Assembly (NCBI GenBank): GCA_963839615.1
Contig: CAWIVY010000002.1
Span: 124,001 to 188,000 of the forward strand
Direction: 5' to 3'
DNA from: DASQMT01 sp963839615
Lineage (GTDB): Bacteria > Actinomycetota > Thermoleophilia > Solirubrobacterales > Solirubrobacteraceae
DNA: 64,000 bases
The translations under genes were made by a program, and so were the position numbers. The notes beneath the pieces were generated by a model. The model searched no databases. It saw only the letters and a program-made list of their open reading frames with translations, and was not told where the DNA came from. Below, in pieces: positions 23,887 through 30,816 of the stretch. How positions within the stretch are numbered: position 1 is the first letter of the stretch; every line of letters begins with the position of its first letter.

Positions 23887-26123
23887 GCGCCTCGCTTGTA
23901 GGGCACGAAGGCCTTGCCGCCGGCCGTGACGAGCTTCTGGCGGCGGTTCGGATGGACGAGGTCCTGCACGCCGACCTTGCCGCGCACGACGCGCACCTTC
24001 GTGCCGTCGCAGCGGTCCAGCGTCAGCCACTTCGTGCCGCGCACCGTCGCCGCGCCGTAGCGGCCGCGCGTGCGGAAGCGACCGCGGCCGGCGCCCCAGA
24101 GCTTGCGCACCCGGCGGCTCGAGCGTGTCCCGGTGCCGTCCTTGACGCTGGACGTCACGGCGAGCAGGGAGGCCGAGGCAGAGGCGGAGGCCTTGGCGGT
24201 GCAGTTCTTGAACGACCCGCCGGTCAGCTTCAACGTGGTCAGCGGCGTCGCGCCGTTCCCCTGGCGGAAGATGAAGCGCCCGGCGTAGAAGCGCGCGCCG
24301 TCCAGCTGCCCGCTCGCGTCATGCAGCACGGTGATCAGCACGCGGCCCTTGCGCGCGTCGATCTCGGTGCCGTTCGGGAACGCGGTCAGCTCGGTCAACA
24401 GCACGAACTCCTTCGTGCCGGGCAGGCGGTAGCGGACGACGCCGCTGACCGGCGTGGCGACGCCCTGCTTGCCGAGCACAGGCTGCGGGACCGGCGCGGG
24501 GGCGGCGACGACTTTGATGGCGCGCGTCGCGGTCGCGCTCGAGCCGCGCGGGTCGGTCACCTGGACGCCGACGCTGTAGTCGCCGGGCGCGGGGAAGCTG
24601 CGTAGCGCAAGCGGGTTCTCGCCACCGTCGAACTCGTACGAGCCGTCACCGTCGAGGTCGAAGGCGAAGCGCAGCGGCTCGCCCTCCGGATCCGTCGAGC
24701 CCACGGCGTCGAAGGTCGCCGGCGCGCCGGCGAGCACCTCCGCCGGCGCCGTCAGCGCGGCGGCGGGCGCCGCGTTCGGGGCGTGGCGCGAGACGAACGG
24801 CCGGTTGGGCGCTCCGAGCCCGCCCGCGGTGTAGACGGTGCCGGCGGGTCCGAGCGCGGCGGCGAACGCCGCGGCGCCGGCGCCGGTCGGCGGCGGGAAG
24901 CTGCGCCAGCCCGGAGGCGCGCCCCCGAGCGCCGCCTCCGGCGCGCCGTCGGCGCCGAGCGAGCCGAGCAGGAACTGCGTGGGGTCGTTCGTGGCACCGG
25001 TGGCCCCGGCCACGAGCGCGCGCGGGCCGTCGAACGCCAGTCCGTTGAGCGCCGTGGAGTCCGGGAGGGTGCCGTAGGTTGCGCCGCTGGAGCCGAAGGC
25101 CGCGTCCGGCCCGCCGCCCGCGAGGCGGCGGACGACGAGCGCATGCCGGCCGGAGAAGCCCGCCGCGGTGATCCGGCTCGCGCCGTCGACCTGCACGGCA
25201 TGGAGCTCGCCGTATGGGTTGCCGTCCGGATCGGTGGCGGTGAGTGTCAGCCGGCCATCGCCGTCGAAGCTCCCGTCCGGGGTGCCGTTGGCGTTGAAGC
25301 GCGCCAGCGCGGGCGCGTGCGGCGACAAAGCGCCGGCCGGCACCGACACCCAGCCGGCGAGCACGATGTCGCCGTCGGGCGCGATCGCCATCGAGCGCGC
25401 GCGGGCGTCGAGCCCGAACGATGTGAACGCGATGCCGTCGCCGCCGCCGAAGCCGCTCGTGTCCAGCGTGCCCGTGGCGTTCAGCTGCGCGAGGAAGAAC
25501 TCGTCGTGGCCGCCGGAGTCGGCGTAGCCGGCGACCAGGATCTTGCCGCTGGGCCGCTCGGCGGCGGCGAATGCCTCCCCGATCAGCGGCGCGATCGCCG
25601 CGATCCCCCCGTTGCCGAAGCTGTCGTCGGGCTCGCCGTCCGCGGTCAACTTGAGGACGATGACCCGCGGGCCGGAGGTGCTCGACGGCGTCTGCACCCC
25701 GGGCGCGAGCACGCGCCCGGCGGCCGCGAGCGCCACGCCGTGCAGGCGCGTGTCGGGCGCGATGTCGAGCCGCGTGAAACCGGGACCTGGGGTGCCGAAC
25801 AGCGGGTCGGGCGCGCCCGCGAGCGTGAGCTGGACCACCACCGGCTCCTCGTTCCCGGTCGCGTCGGTCGCCCAGCCGGCGCCGACGGGGCGGCCGTCGG
25901 GACGCGTGGTGAGCCCCTCCAGGCGCCCGCCGGCGCCATCGGTCGCGCCGATGCCCGGCGTCGCGATGCCGTCGCCGTCGAAGCCCGGGTCGAGATCTCC
26001 CAGCCGGGCCTGCGCGGCGTGGGCGGGGACGAGCGTCAGGCCCGCGGCGCAGGCGAGCGCGAGCACGCGGCGGCGCAGCCGCGTTCGCGCTGGGACTCCG
26101 GTCATTGCGGTCATCCGTGTCAT
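23883..26123 (-). CDS. Secreted delta-60-repeat / PKD / FecR-module surface protein (746 aa)
   Basis: After a signal peptide come about seven delta-60 (beta-propeller-like) repeats, recognisable by DPGFDGDG, DDSFGNGG, DTSGFGGGDG and DGSFDGDGRL turns about 55-65 residues apart. A PKD-type domain follows (STDPEGEPLRFAFDLDGDGS ... YSVGVQVTDPRG). The C-terminal region is FecR-like with RRVRKLWGAGRGRFRTRG and AATVRGTKWLTLDRCDGT, shared with the next gene. It is probably a surface or wall protein. ATGs at 26123, 26114 and 26105 are possible. The first is given because a TACGGT hexamer lies 15 nt upstream; none has an SD. Confidence 0.82.
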   Translation of the reverse strand: MTRMTAMTGVPARTRLRRRVLALACAAGLTLVPAHAAQARLGDLDPGFDGDGIATPGIGATDGAGGRLEGLTTRPDGRPVGAGWATDATGNEEPVVVQLTLAGAPDPLFGTPGPGFTRLDIAPDTRLHGVALAAAGRVLAPGVQTPSSTSGPRVIVLKLTADGEPDDSFGNGGIAAIAPLIGEAFAAAERPSGKILVAGYADSGGHDEFFLAQLNATGTLDTSGFGGGDGIAFTSFGLDARARSMAIAPDGDIVLAGWVSVPAGALSPHAPALARFNANGTPDGSFDGDGRLTLTATDPDGNPYGELHAVQVDGASRITAAGFSGRHALVVRRLAGGGPDAAFGSSGATYGTLPDSTALNGLAFDGPRALVAGATGATNDPTQFLLGSLGADGAPEAALGGAPPGWRSFPPPTGAGAAAFAAALGPAGTVYTAGGLGAPNRPFVSRHAPNAAPAAALTAPAEVLAGAPATFDAVGSTDPEGEPLRFAFDLDGDGSYEFDGGENPLALRSFPAPGDYSVGVQVTDPRGSSATATRAIKVVAAPAPVPQPVLGKQGVATPVSGVVRYRLPGTKEFVLLTELTAFPNGTEIDARKGRVLITVLHDASGQLDGARFYAGRFIFRQGNGATPLTTLKLTGGSFKNCTAKASASASASLLAVTSSVKDGTGTRSSRRVRKLWGAGRGRFRTRGRYGAATVRGTKWLTLDRCDGTKVRVVRGKVGVQDLVHPNRRQKLVTAGGKAFVPYKRGA

Positions 26124-26194
26124 TTCGGGCCTGCGCGCACCGTAACCGAGCAGCGCGGGCGCCAACGTGGATTTCTTCACATCGCGCGGCCGCG

Positions 26195-26200
26195 TACACT
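26195..26200 (+). promoter_or_regulatory. Candidate -10 (TACACT) of the glycosyltransferase gene at 26211
   Basis: TACACT ends 10 nt before the ATG, with no SD. The divergent surface-protein gene starts 88 bp away. Confidence 0.45.
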
Positions 26201-26210
26201 CGCGCGCTCC

Positions 26211-27389
26211 ATGGCCGGACGCGTAGCTCTCGTGCACGACTTCCTGCTCGACCTGCGCGGAGCGGAGCGGGTGTTCGCCGCAATGTGCGACGCGTGGCCG
26301 GATGCCGATGTCTTCACGGCCGTCTACGACGAGAAGGGCACCGAGGGCCGCTTCGCCGAGCGCCGCCCGCAGACGTCGTTCCTCCAGAAGGTGCACCCGA
26401 CCTCGCGCACGTTCCGCGCGCTGCTCCCGCTCTACCCGCACGCGATCGAGTCGTTCGACCTGCGCGGCTACGACACGGTCATCTCGTCCTCGAGTGCGTG
26501 GGCGCACGGGGTGCTCGTCGATCCCGGCGCCGTGCACGTCTGCTACTGCCACAACCCGTTCCGCTACGCCTGGACCGAGCGCGAGGCGACGTTGCGCGCC
26601 CGCCATCCGGTCACGCGGCCGGCACTGCGGATGCTGCTCAACCGCTGGCGCCAGTGGGACTGGATCGCGGCTCAGCGCGTCGACCGTTACGTGGCCAACT
26701 CACGCCTCACGGCGACGCGCGTGCGGCGCTACTTCGGCCGCGAGGCCACGGTCCTTTACCCGCCGGTGGAGACGGGTCGCTTCCACGACGCTCCGGTCGG
26801 CGGGTACTACATGGTGCTCGCGGAGCTGATGGCGCACAAGCGCATCGACGTCGCCGTGCGCGCCTTCAGCGCGCTCGGGCTGCCGCTGCTGGTCGTCGGC
26901 GACGGCCCGGAGCTGCGCAAGCTGCGCCGCATCGCCGGCCCGCAGGTGACGTTCGCCGGCCGCGTCAGCGACGAGCGGGTGGCCGAGCTGCTCGCTCGCG
27001 CGCGGGCGCTGGTGGTGACGGCGACGGAGGAGTTCGGGATCGCGGCGGTCGAGGCGCTCGCGGCGGGCCGTCCGGTGATCGCGCTCGGCGAGGGCGGCGT
27101 GCAGGAGAGCGTCGTCGAGGGCGTCACGGGCACGTTCTTCGAGCGCTGCGAGCCCGACGCCCTGGCGGAGGCGGTGCGGCGCTTCGATCCGCTGTCGATC
27201 GATCCGCGCGCCTGCCGCGCCGCAGCCGAGCGTTTCGGCGCCGAGCGCTTCCGCGATCAGCTCGAGCGGATCGTCGCCGAGGCGGTGCGCGACGAGCGCG
27301 CGCCGCGGCCTGGAGAGCGCTCGTCCTACCGTGGCCTGGCAGGCGTGCCGAGGCGCCGGACAGCCGGCGAGTCGCATCGCGCTTCCTAA
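26211..27389 (+). CDS. Glycosyltransferase family 4, WbaZ/mannosyltransferase-like (392 aa)
   Basis: This is a GT-B glycosyltransferase starting MAGRVALVHDFLLDLRGAER. It shows HVCYCHNPFRYAW and VANSRLTATRVRRYFGR in the acceptor half, then YYMVLAELMAHKRIDVAVRA and VTATEEFGIAAVEALAAGRPV in the donor half. Relatives are mannosyl- and other hexosyltransferases of exopolysaccharide and O-antigen synthesis. The last ~40 residues are basic and low in similarity to the family. It is the first gene of the polysaccharide locus and stands alone before the sigma-factor gene. Confidence 0.9.
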   Translation: MAGRVALVHDFLLDLRGAERVFAAMCDAWPDADVFTAVYDEKGTEGRFAERRPQTSFLQKVHPTSRTFRALLPLYPHAIESFDLRGYDTVISSSSAWAHGVLVDPGAVHVCYCHNPFRYAWTEREATLRARHPVTRPALRMLLNRWRQWDWIAAQRVDRYVANSRLTATRVRRYFGREATVLYPPVETGRFHDAPVGGYYMVLAELMAHKRIDVAVRAFSALGLPLLVVGDGPELRKLRRIAGPQVTFAGRVSDERVAELLARARALVVTATEEFGIAAVEALAAGRPVIALGEGGVQESVVEGVTGTFFERCEPDALAEAVRRFDPLSIDPRACRAAAERFGAERFRDQLERIVAEAVRDERAPRPGERSSYRGLAGVPRRRTAGESHRAS

Positions 27390-27449
27390 AAGTTGACGAA
27401 GTCCGTAACCTAACGGGGCTCCGGGGGTTTACGTTCTCGGTGGGACGCG

Positions 27450-27467
27450 CTGCGGGCACGCCCGCAG
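27450..27467 (+). terminator. Hairpin downstream of the glycosyltransferase gene
   Basis: CTGCGGGC and GCCCGCAG pair perfectly around a 2-nt AC spacer, about 60 bp after the glycosyltransferase stop. It lacks a T-tract. It could be a terminator or part of the long leader of the sigma gene. Confidence 0.35.
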
Positions 27468-27543
27468 TGCGGCGCGAGGGAGTGCGCTCTGCACGAGCGC
27501 CGGCGCCCTAAGGGCGATTCCCTTGCAGGGTAGCGGGCCGGTC

Positions 27544-27564
27544 AGTTGCGCCGGCAACTTTTTT
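27544..27564 (+). terminator. Intrinsic terminator directly upstream of the sigma-factor promoter
   Basis: AGTTGC-GCCG-GCAACT is a perfect 6-bp stem with a tetraloop, followed by six T (27559-27564). This classic rho-independent form is rare in such GC-rich DNA. It overlaps the -35 and spacer of the sigma promoter, so it may insulate that promoter from readthrough. Confidence 0.6.
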
Positions 27565-27573
27565 GAGTATAAT
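27546..27573 (+). promoter_or_regulatory. Promoter of the sigma-factor gene: TTGCGC-N16-TATAAT
   Basis: A perfect TATAAT (27568-27573) sits in an A/T-rich patch, with TTGCGC 16 bp upstream. Transcription should start near 27580 and give a ~50-nt leader before the ATG at 27629, whose SD is AAGAAGG with 5-nt spacing. Unlike most genes here, this one has a leader and an SD. Confidence 0.7.
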
Positions 27574-27628
27574 TCCGACTTGGAGAGTTGGTTTTTCTCC
27601 GAGACCGAGAGAGATGAAGAAGGCACCT

Positions 27629-28522
27629 ATGCCAACGACTTTGATGGAGCACAAGACGCCAAAGAAGGACACCGAGACTCAGTACCAGGCCGACGTGGAT
27701 CCCACGCTGGATTCGCTCCAGCTCCTCCTGCGCGAGGCGGGCCGCTTCCAGCTGCTCACGCCCGCCGAGGAGATCGAGCTCGCGAAGCGGATCGAGAAGG
27801 GCGACCTCGCCGCCAAGGACCGCATGATCAACTCGAACCTGCGCCTCGTCGTCGCCAACGCGCGGCGCTACCAGGGCCAGGGCCTCGCGCTCGGCGACCT
27901 GATCCAGGAGGGCATGCTCGGCCTGATCCGCGCGGTCGAGAAGTTCGACTGGCGCAAGGGCTTCCGCTTCTCGACCTACGCGACGCTGTGGATCCGCCAG
28001 GCGATCCAGCGCGGCCTGGAGAACACCAGCCGCACGATCCGCCTGCCCGTCCACGTGGCGCAGCGGTCCCGCAAGGTGGGCCGGATCGAGCGCGAGCTGA
28101 CGACCAAGCTGGGTCACGAGCCGTCCGACGAGGAGATCGCCGACGCGGCCGACCTGCCGCTCGCCGACGTCATCGAGATCCGCAAGGCGGATCGCGCCGT
28201 CGTCAGCCTCGACAAGCCGGTCGGTGACGACGGGGACACCTCGTTCGGCGACCTGCTGGCGATCGAGACGGCGCCGGTCGACGAGGAGGTGCAGGAGAAG
28301 CTCAAGTCCGAGACGCTCCTGACCGCCATCGCCGAGCTGCCCGAGCCCGAGCGCAACGTGATCGAGATGCGCTTCGGCGCCGGCGACCACGAGCCGCAGA
28401 CCCTCTCGCAGGCCGGCAAGAAGCTCGGCGTCTCGACCGAGCGCGCCAGGCAGCTGGAGGAGCGCGCCCTGCGCAAGCTCAGCCAGCGCCCCGAGCTGAT
28501 CGCGCTGCGCGAAGCCGCCTAG
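27629..28522 (+). CDS. RNA polymerase sigma-70 factor, primary-like (297 aa)
   Basis: Region 1.2 (TLDSLQLLLREAGRFQLLTP) is followed by region 2 (NLRLVVANARRYQGQGL, DLIQEGMLGLIRAVEKFDW, FSTYATLWIRQAIQR). Region 3 is NTSRTIRLPVHVAQR, and region 4 ends TLSQAGKKLGVSTERARQLE. Region 1.1 is absent, so it is a short group 1 or group 2 sigma factor; which one cannot be decided without the other sigma genes. The region 4.2 helix differs from the usual TRERIRQIE. The ATG at 27629 has AAGAAGG 5 nt upstream; ATG 27614 is an alternative adding five residues. Confidence 0.92.
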   Translation: MPTTLMEHKTPKKDTETQYQADVDPTLDSLQLLLREAGRFQLLTPAEEIELAKRIEKGDLAAKDRMINSNLRLVVANARRYQGQGLALGDLIQEGMLGLIRAVEKFDWRKGFRFSTYATLWIRQAIQRGLENTSRTIRLPVHVAQRSRKVGRIERELTTKLGHEPSDEEIADAADLPLADVIEIRKADRAVVSLDKPVGDDGDTSFGDLLAIETAPVDEEVQEKLKSETLLTAIAELPEPERNVIEMRFGAGDHEPQTLSQAGKKLGVSTERARQLEERALRKLSQRPELIALREAA

Positions 28523-28822
28523 CGGTTCTCGAGCCACATCCGTAGTTCGTCCGCGACCCGGGATCTCCCGGGTCGCGGATCGTTTGTGGGCGTGTCGGCG
28601 GGACGAACTGCGGCATTGAGGGAGGCGGGTCTGGGGCAGCCCGGTCTCCCGCGAGGCGAGCGCGTCAACGTCGGGAGGCTGCCCGGATCGGGCGGTGTTC
28701 CGACGTTGGGCATCTATTTCGACGTCAACGTCGGTAGTGCGTCCGGATGTCGTGGCGTTCCGACGTTGACGCCCTCCGGATCCGCCGCCCCACCCGGACC
28801 CGCCTGCCTCAATGCCGCAGTT
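28523..28822. other. 300-bp intergenic region: terminator plus repeat element
   Basis: No gene is visible. It holds the sigma-gene terminator (28552-28577) and then the second copy of the nested-palindrome element, whose right terminus reaches the stop codon of the convergent glycosyltransferase gene. Confidence 0.6.
28552..28577 (+). terminator. Terminator of the sigma-factor gene
   Basis: CGCGACCCGGGA and TCCCGGGTCGCG are perfect inverted repeats separated by TC, 30 bp after the stop, followed by GATCGTTTG. The strong stem with a weak T-run suits a GC-rich intrinsic terminator. Confidence 0.75.
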
Positions 28823-28823
28823 C
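28605..28823. repeat. Intergenic repeat element, copy B: inverted termini plus two palindromic units
   Basis: The termini GAACTGCGGCATTGAGG (28605-28621) and its exact inverse (28807-28823) match 17 of 17, and about 30 bp with few mismatches when extended inward. Inside are two palindromes. The first is CAACGTCGG / CCGACGTTG (28666-28674, 28700-28708). The second is a perfect 12-bp CGTCAACGTCGG / CCGACGTTGACG (28723-28734, 28760-28771). Both loops are 25 nt, share a CCGGAT segment, and the units are 60 bp apart. The terminal repeat is the same as that of copy A at 10300-10549. The last base of the element is the last base of the TAG of the minus-strand gene at 28823. Confidence 0.78.
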
Positions 28824-29872
28824 TAGGACCTGCACGCGCTCTCGACGACCGCGGCGAACCGGCGCGCGGCCGCCGGCCCGTCGAACGCCGCCGCCCGCTC
28901 CCGCGCCGCGGCCGGCGCACCCGCGTCGGCGAGGATCGATTGCAGCGCGGCGGCGCCGGAGCCGGCGTCGCCCGGCGCGTAGAGGCGCCCGCACGCGGGC
29001 GTGACGATCTCGAGCGGGCCGCCCGCGGCCGGCGCCACGACCGGGCGACCGGCCGCGAGCGCCTCGACGAGCGCGAGGCCGAACGCCTCGCGCTCGCCGC
29101 AATGGAGCAGGCAGTGAGCGGCGGACAACGCGGTCCGCGGGTCCTCGACCGCGCCGAGGAAGCGAACCCGGCCTGCGAGGTCCGGCCGCGCCGCCCGCGC
29201 GTGCAGCGCGGCCACGTAGCCGGGCGGATCGTCCGGGAACGGCGCGCCGGCGAGATCGAGCGAGAGACCGGGCACGCGCGCGGTGATCTCGAGCGCGAGA
29301 TCGGGCCGCTTCACGGGCACGAGCGCGCCGAGGCAGAGCGCCCGCGGGGGCGCCGGCGGCGGATCGGCGACGTCCCAGCGGGAGATCTCGACGCCCGGGT
29401 GGATCACGCTCGCGTGGCTCCCGGCCGCGCGCGCGGCGGCCCGCGACGTCGCCACGGCCGCGGTGCTGCGGGCCGTGGCGGCGCGCAGCGCAAGCGCCAG
29501 CGCCCGCCCGGGCGGCACGTCGTGGTGCAGCGCCACGAGGCCGGCCCCGGACAGCGGCGCCGCGGCGGCGGCGAGGATCGGGCGCCGGCCTGAAGCCACG
29601 ACGACCGCCGGCCGCCGGCGCCGTGCGAGCCGCGCGAGGTCGCGCGCGAGGCCGGCGAGGTCGAGCGCCGCCCGGCCGGTGCGGCCCCGTCGTCGCAGCG
29701 ACCGCTGCGGCAGCGCGAGCACCTCGAGCCCGCCGGCTCGGGCCGCGTCGGCGAGCGGCCCCGGCGGGCATGCGAGCAGCGCCGGCCGCTCCAGCGCCCG
29801 GCTCCAGTCGAGCAGCACCCGCTCGGCGCCGCCCAGGAGCCCGGTCTGGGCGACCAGCAGCGCCGGCCTCAT
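28823..29872 (-). CDS. Glycosyltransferase family 4 (349 aa)
   Basis: It has GT-B architecture, with LLGGAERVLLDWSRAL at the start (the usual GGAE-type N-terminus) and an ALHHDVPPG turn. CLGALVPVKRPDLALE opens the donor half, and HCGEREAFGLALVEALAAGRPVVAP is the EX7E-like region. It is very rich in Ala and Arg. It probably adds a sugar to a lipid-linked oligosaccharide at the inner membrane face. The start overlaps the upstream GT2 gene stop by 4 bp. Its TAG stop includes the terminal base of the repeat element. Confidence 0.85.
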   Translation of the reverse strand: MRPALLVAQTGLLGGAERVLLDWSRALERPALLACPPGPLADAARAGGLEVLALPQRSLRRRGRTGRAALDLAGLARDLARLARRRRPAVVVASGRRPILAAAAAPLSGAGLVALHHDVPPGRALALALRAATARSTAAVATSRAAARAAGSHASVIHPGVEISRWDVADPPPAPPRALCLGALVPVKRPDLALEITARVPGLSLDLAGAPFPDDPPGYVAALHARAARPDLAGRVRFLGAVEDPRTALSAAHCLLHCGEREAFGLALVEALAAGRPVVAPAAGGPLEIVTPACGRLYAPGDAGSGAAALQSILADAGAPAAARERAAAFDGPAAARRFAAVVESACRS

Positions 29873-30747
29873 GACCGGCACGCGCGGGCGAGCGCGCCGA
29901 GCTGGCGCGCCGGGCGGCGCGCGTCGCCTCCGAGCACGGCATGCCCGGCGACGCGCGAGGCGAACGTCAGGCCCTGCGCGAGGTCGTCGAGCAGCAGTGC
30001 GCGGCTTCCCCGCTCCTCGCCGATCACCGCGCGCCGGCGCCGCGCGAGCAGGTCGAACGGCTCGCCGGACCGCTGCGTCGAGTGCCCGCCGGCATGGCGG
30101 ATCCGGACGTCGGGATGGAGGACGGTCGGGATCCCGGCGGCCCGCGCGCGCAGGCACAGCGCCATGTCCTCGGCGAACAGGTGCGCGGCCTCGTCGAACG
30201 GCCCGAGGCGGCGCAGGGTGCCCGTGGCGGCGGCGAGGCAGGCGGCGATCGCCCAGCCGACGGTCCGCGTGCGCTCGGCCCGGTAGGGCTCGAGCCGCTC
30301 GCGCAGGGAGCGCGGGAGCAGCGCCGGGCGCAGCGGCGCGCCGAGCAGCGCCCCGACCGTCCCGGGCAGCGGGTGCGCCGAGCGCTGGACGCTGCCGTCG
30401 AGGTTGAGCAGCCGCGGCACGTGCAGCGCGTCCGAGCGGGCCCGCGCGCGAGCCGCGAGCCCGGCGAGGTCGTCGCCGGCCAGCTCGCAGTCGGGGTTGA
30501 GGAGCACGGTGACGTCGTGGCGGGCGCGCGCGACGCCGGCGTTGCTGGCGGCCCCGAAGCCGGGATTGCCCGGCAGCGCGATCACCTCCGCGCCCCAGCC
30601 GGCGGCGACCGCGGCGCCTTCGTCGCGCGATCCGCTGTCGACCGCGATGACCTGCGGCCGCTCGCGTGCGTGCGCGTCGATCGACCGCAGCAGCATGCCC
30701 AGCTCGGGCGCGGAGTCGTGCAGGACGACGACGACCGTGTAGGGCAC
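29869..30747 (-). CDS. Glycosyltransferase family 2, rhamnosyltransferase-like (292 aa)
   Basis: This is a GT-A glycosyltransferase. The nucleotide-binding opening is YTVVVVLHDSAPELGMLLRS. IAVDSGSRDEGA and NPGFGAASNAG follow, then the DXD-like LLNPDCEL and an acceptor-side ED in HLFAEDMALCLRA. This is the RfbF/WbbL-type rhamnosyltransferase pattern; sugar specificity is not certain. A GTG start at 30747 is supported by a TACGGT hexamer 8 nt upstream. It is divergent from the RfbH-like gene. Confidence 0.88.
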   Translation of the reverse strand: MPYTVVVVLHDSAPELGMLLRSIDAHARERPQVIAVDSGSRDEGAAVAAGWGAEVIALPGNPGFGAASNAGVARARHDVTVLLNPDCELAGDDLAGLAARARARSDALHVPRLLNLDGSVQRSAHPLPGTVGALLGAPLRPALLPRSLRERLEPYRAERTRTVGWAIAACLAAATGTLRRLGPFDEAAHLFAEDMALCLRARAAGIPTVLHPDVRIRHAGGHSTQRSGEPFDLLARRRRAVIGEERGSRALLLDDLAQGLTFASRVAGHAVLGGDARRPARQLGALARACRS

Positions 30748-30755
30748 GACGCGCC

Positions 30756-30806
30756 ACCGTAGCCCAACTGCGGCCCGCACCGGCCCGTCGCGGCCCCTTG
30801 TAGGCT
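30756..30806. promoter_or_regulatory. Divergent leaderless promoter pair
   Basis: TACGGT on the minus strand (30761-30756) lies 8 nt before the GT2 GTG, and TAGGCT on the plus strand (30801-30806) lies 10 nt before the RfbH-like ATG at 30817. Neither gene has an SD. Confidence 0.45.
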
Positions 30807-30816
30807 GCACCGCCTC

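Noticed and set aside
27390..27543. A small RNA or short gene between the glycosyltransferase and sigma genes
   Set aside because: It has several short palindromes and a TTGACG at 27393, but no matching -10 at normal spacing and no credible reading frame.
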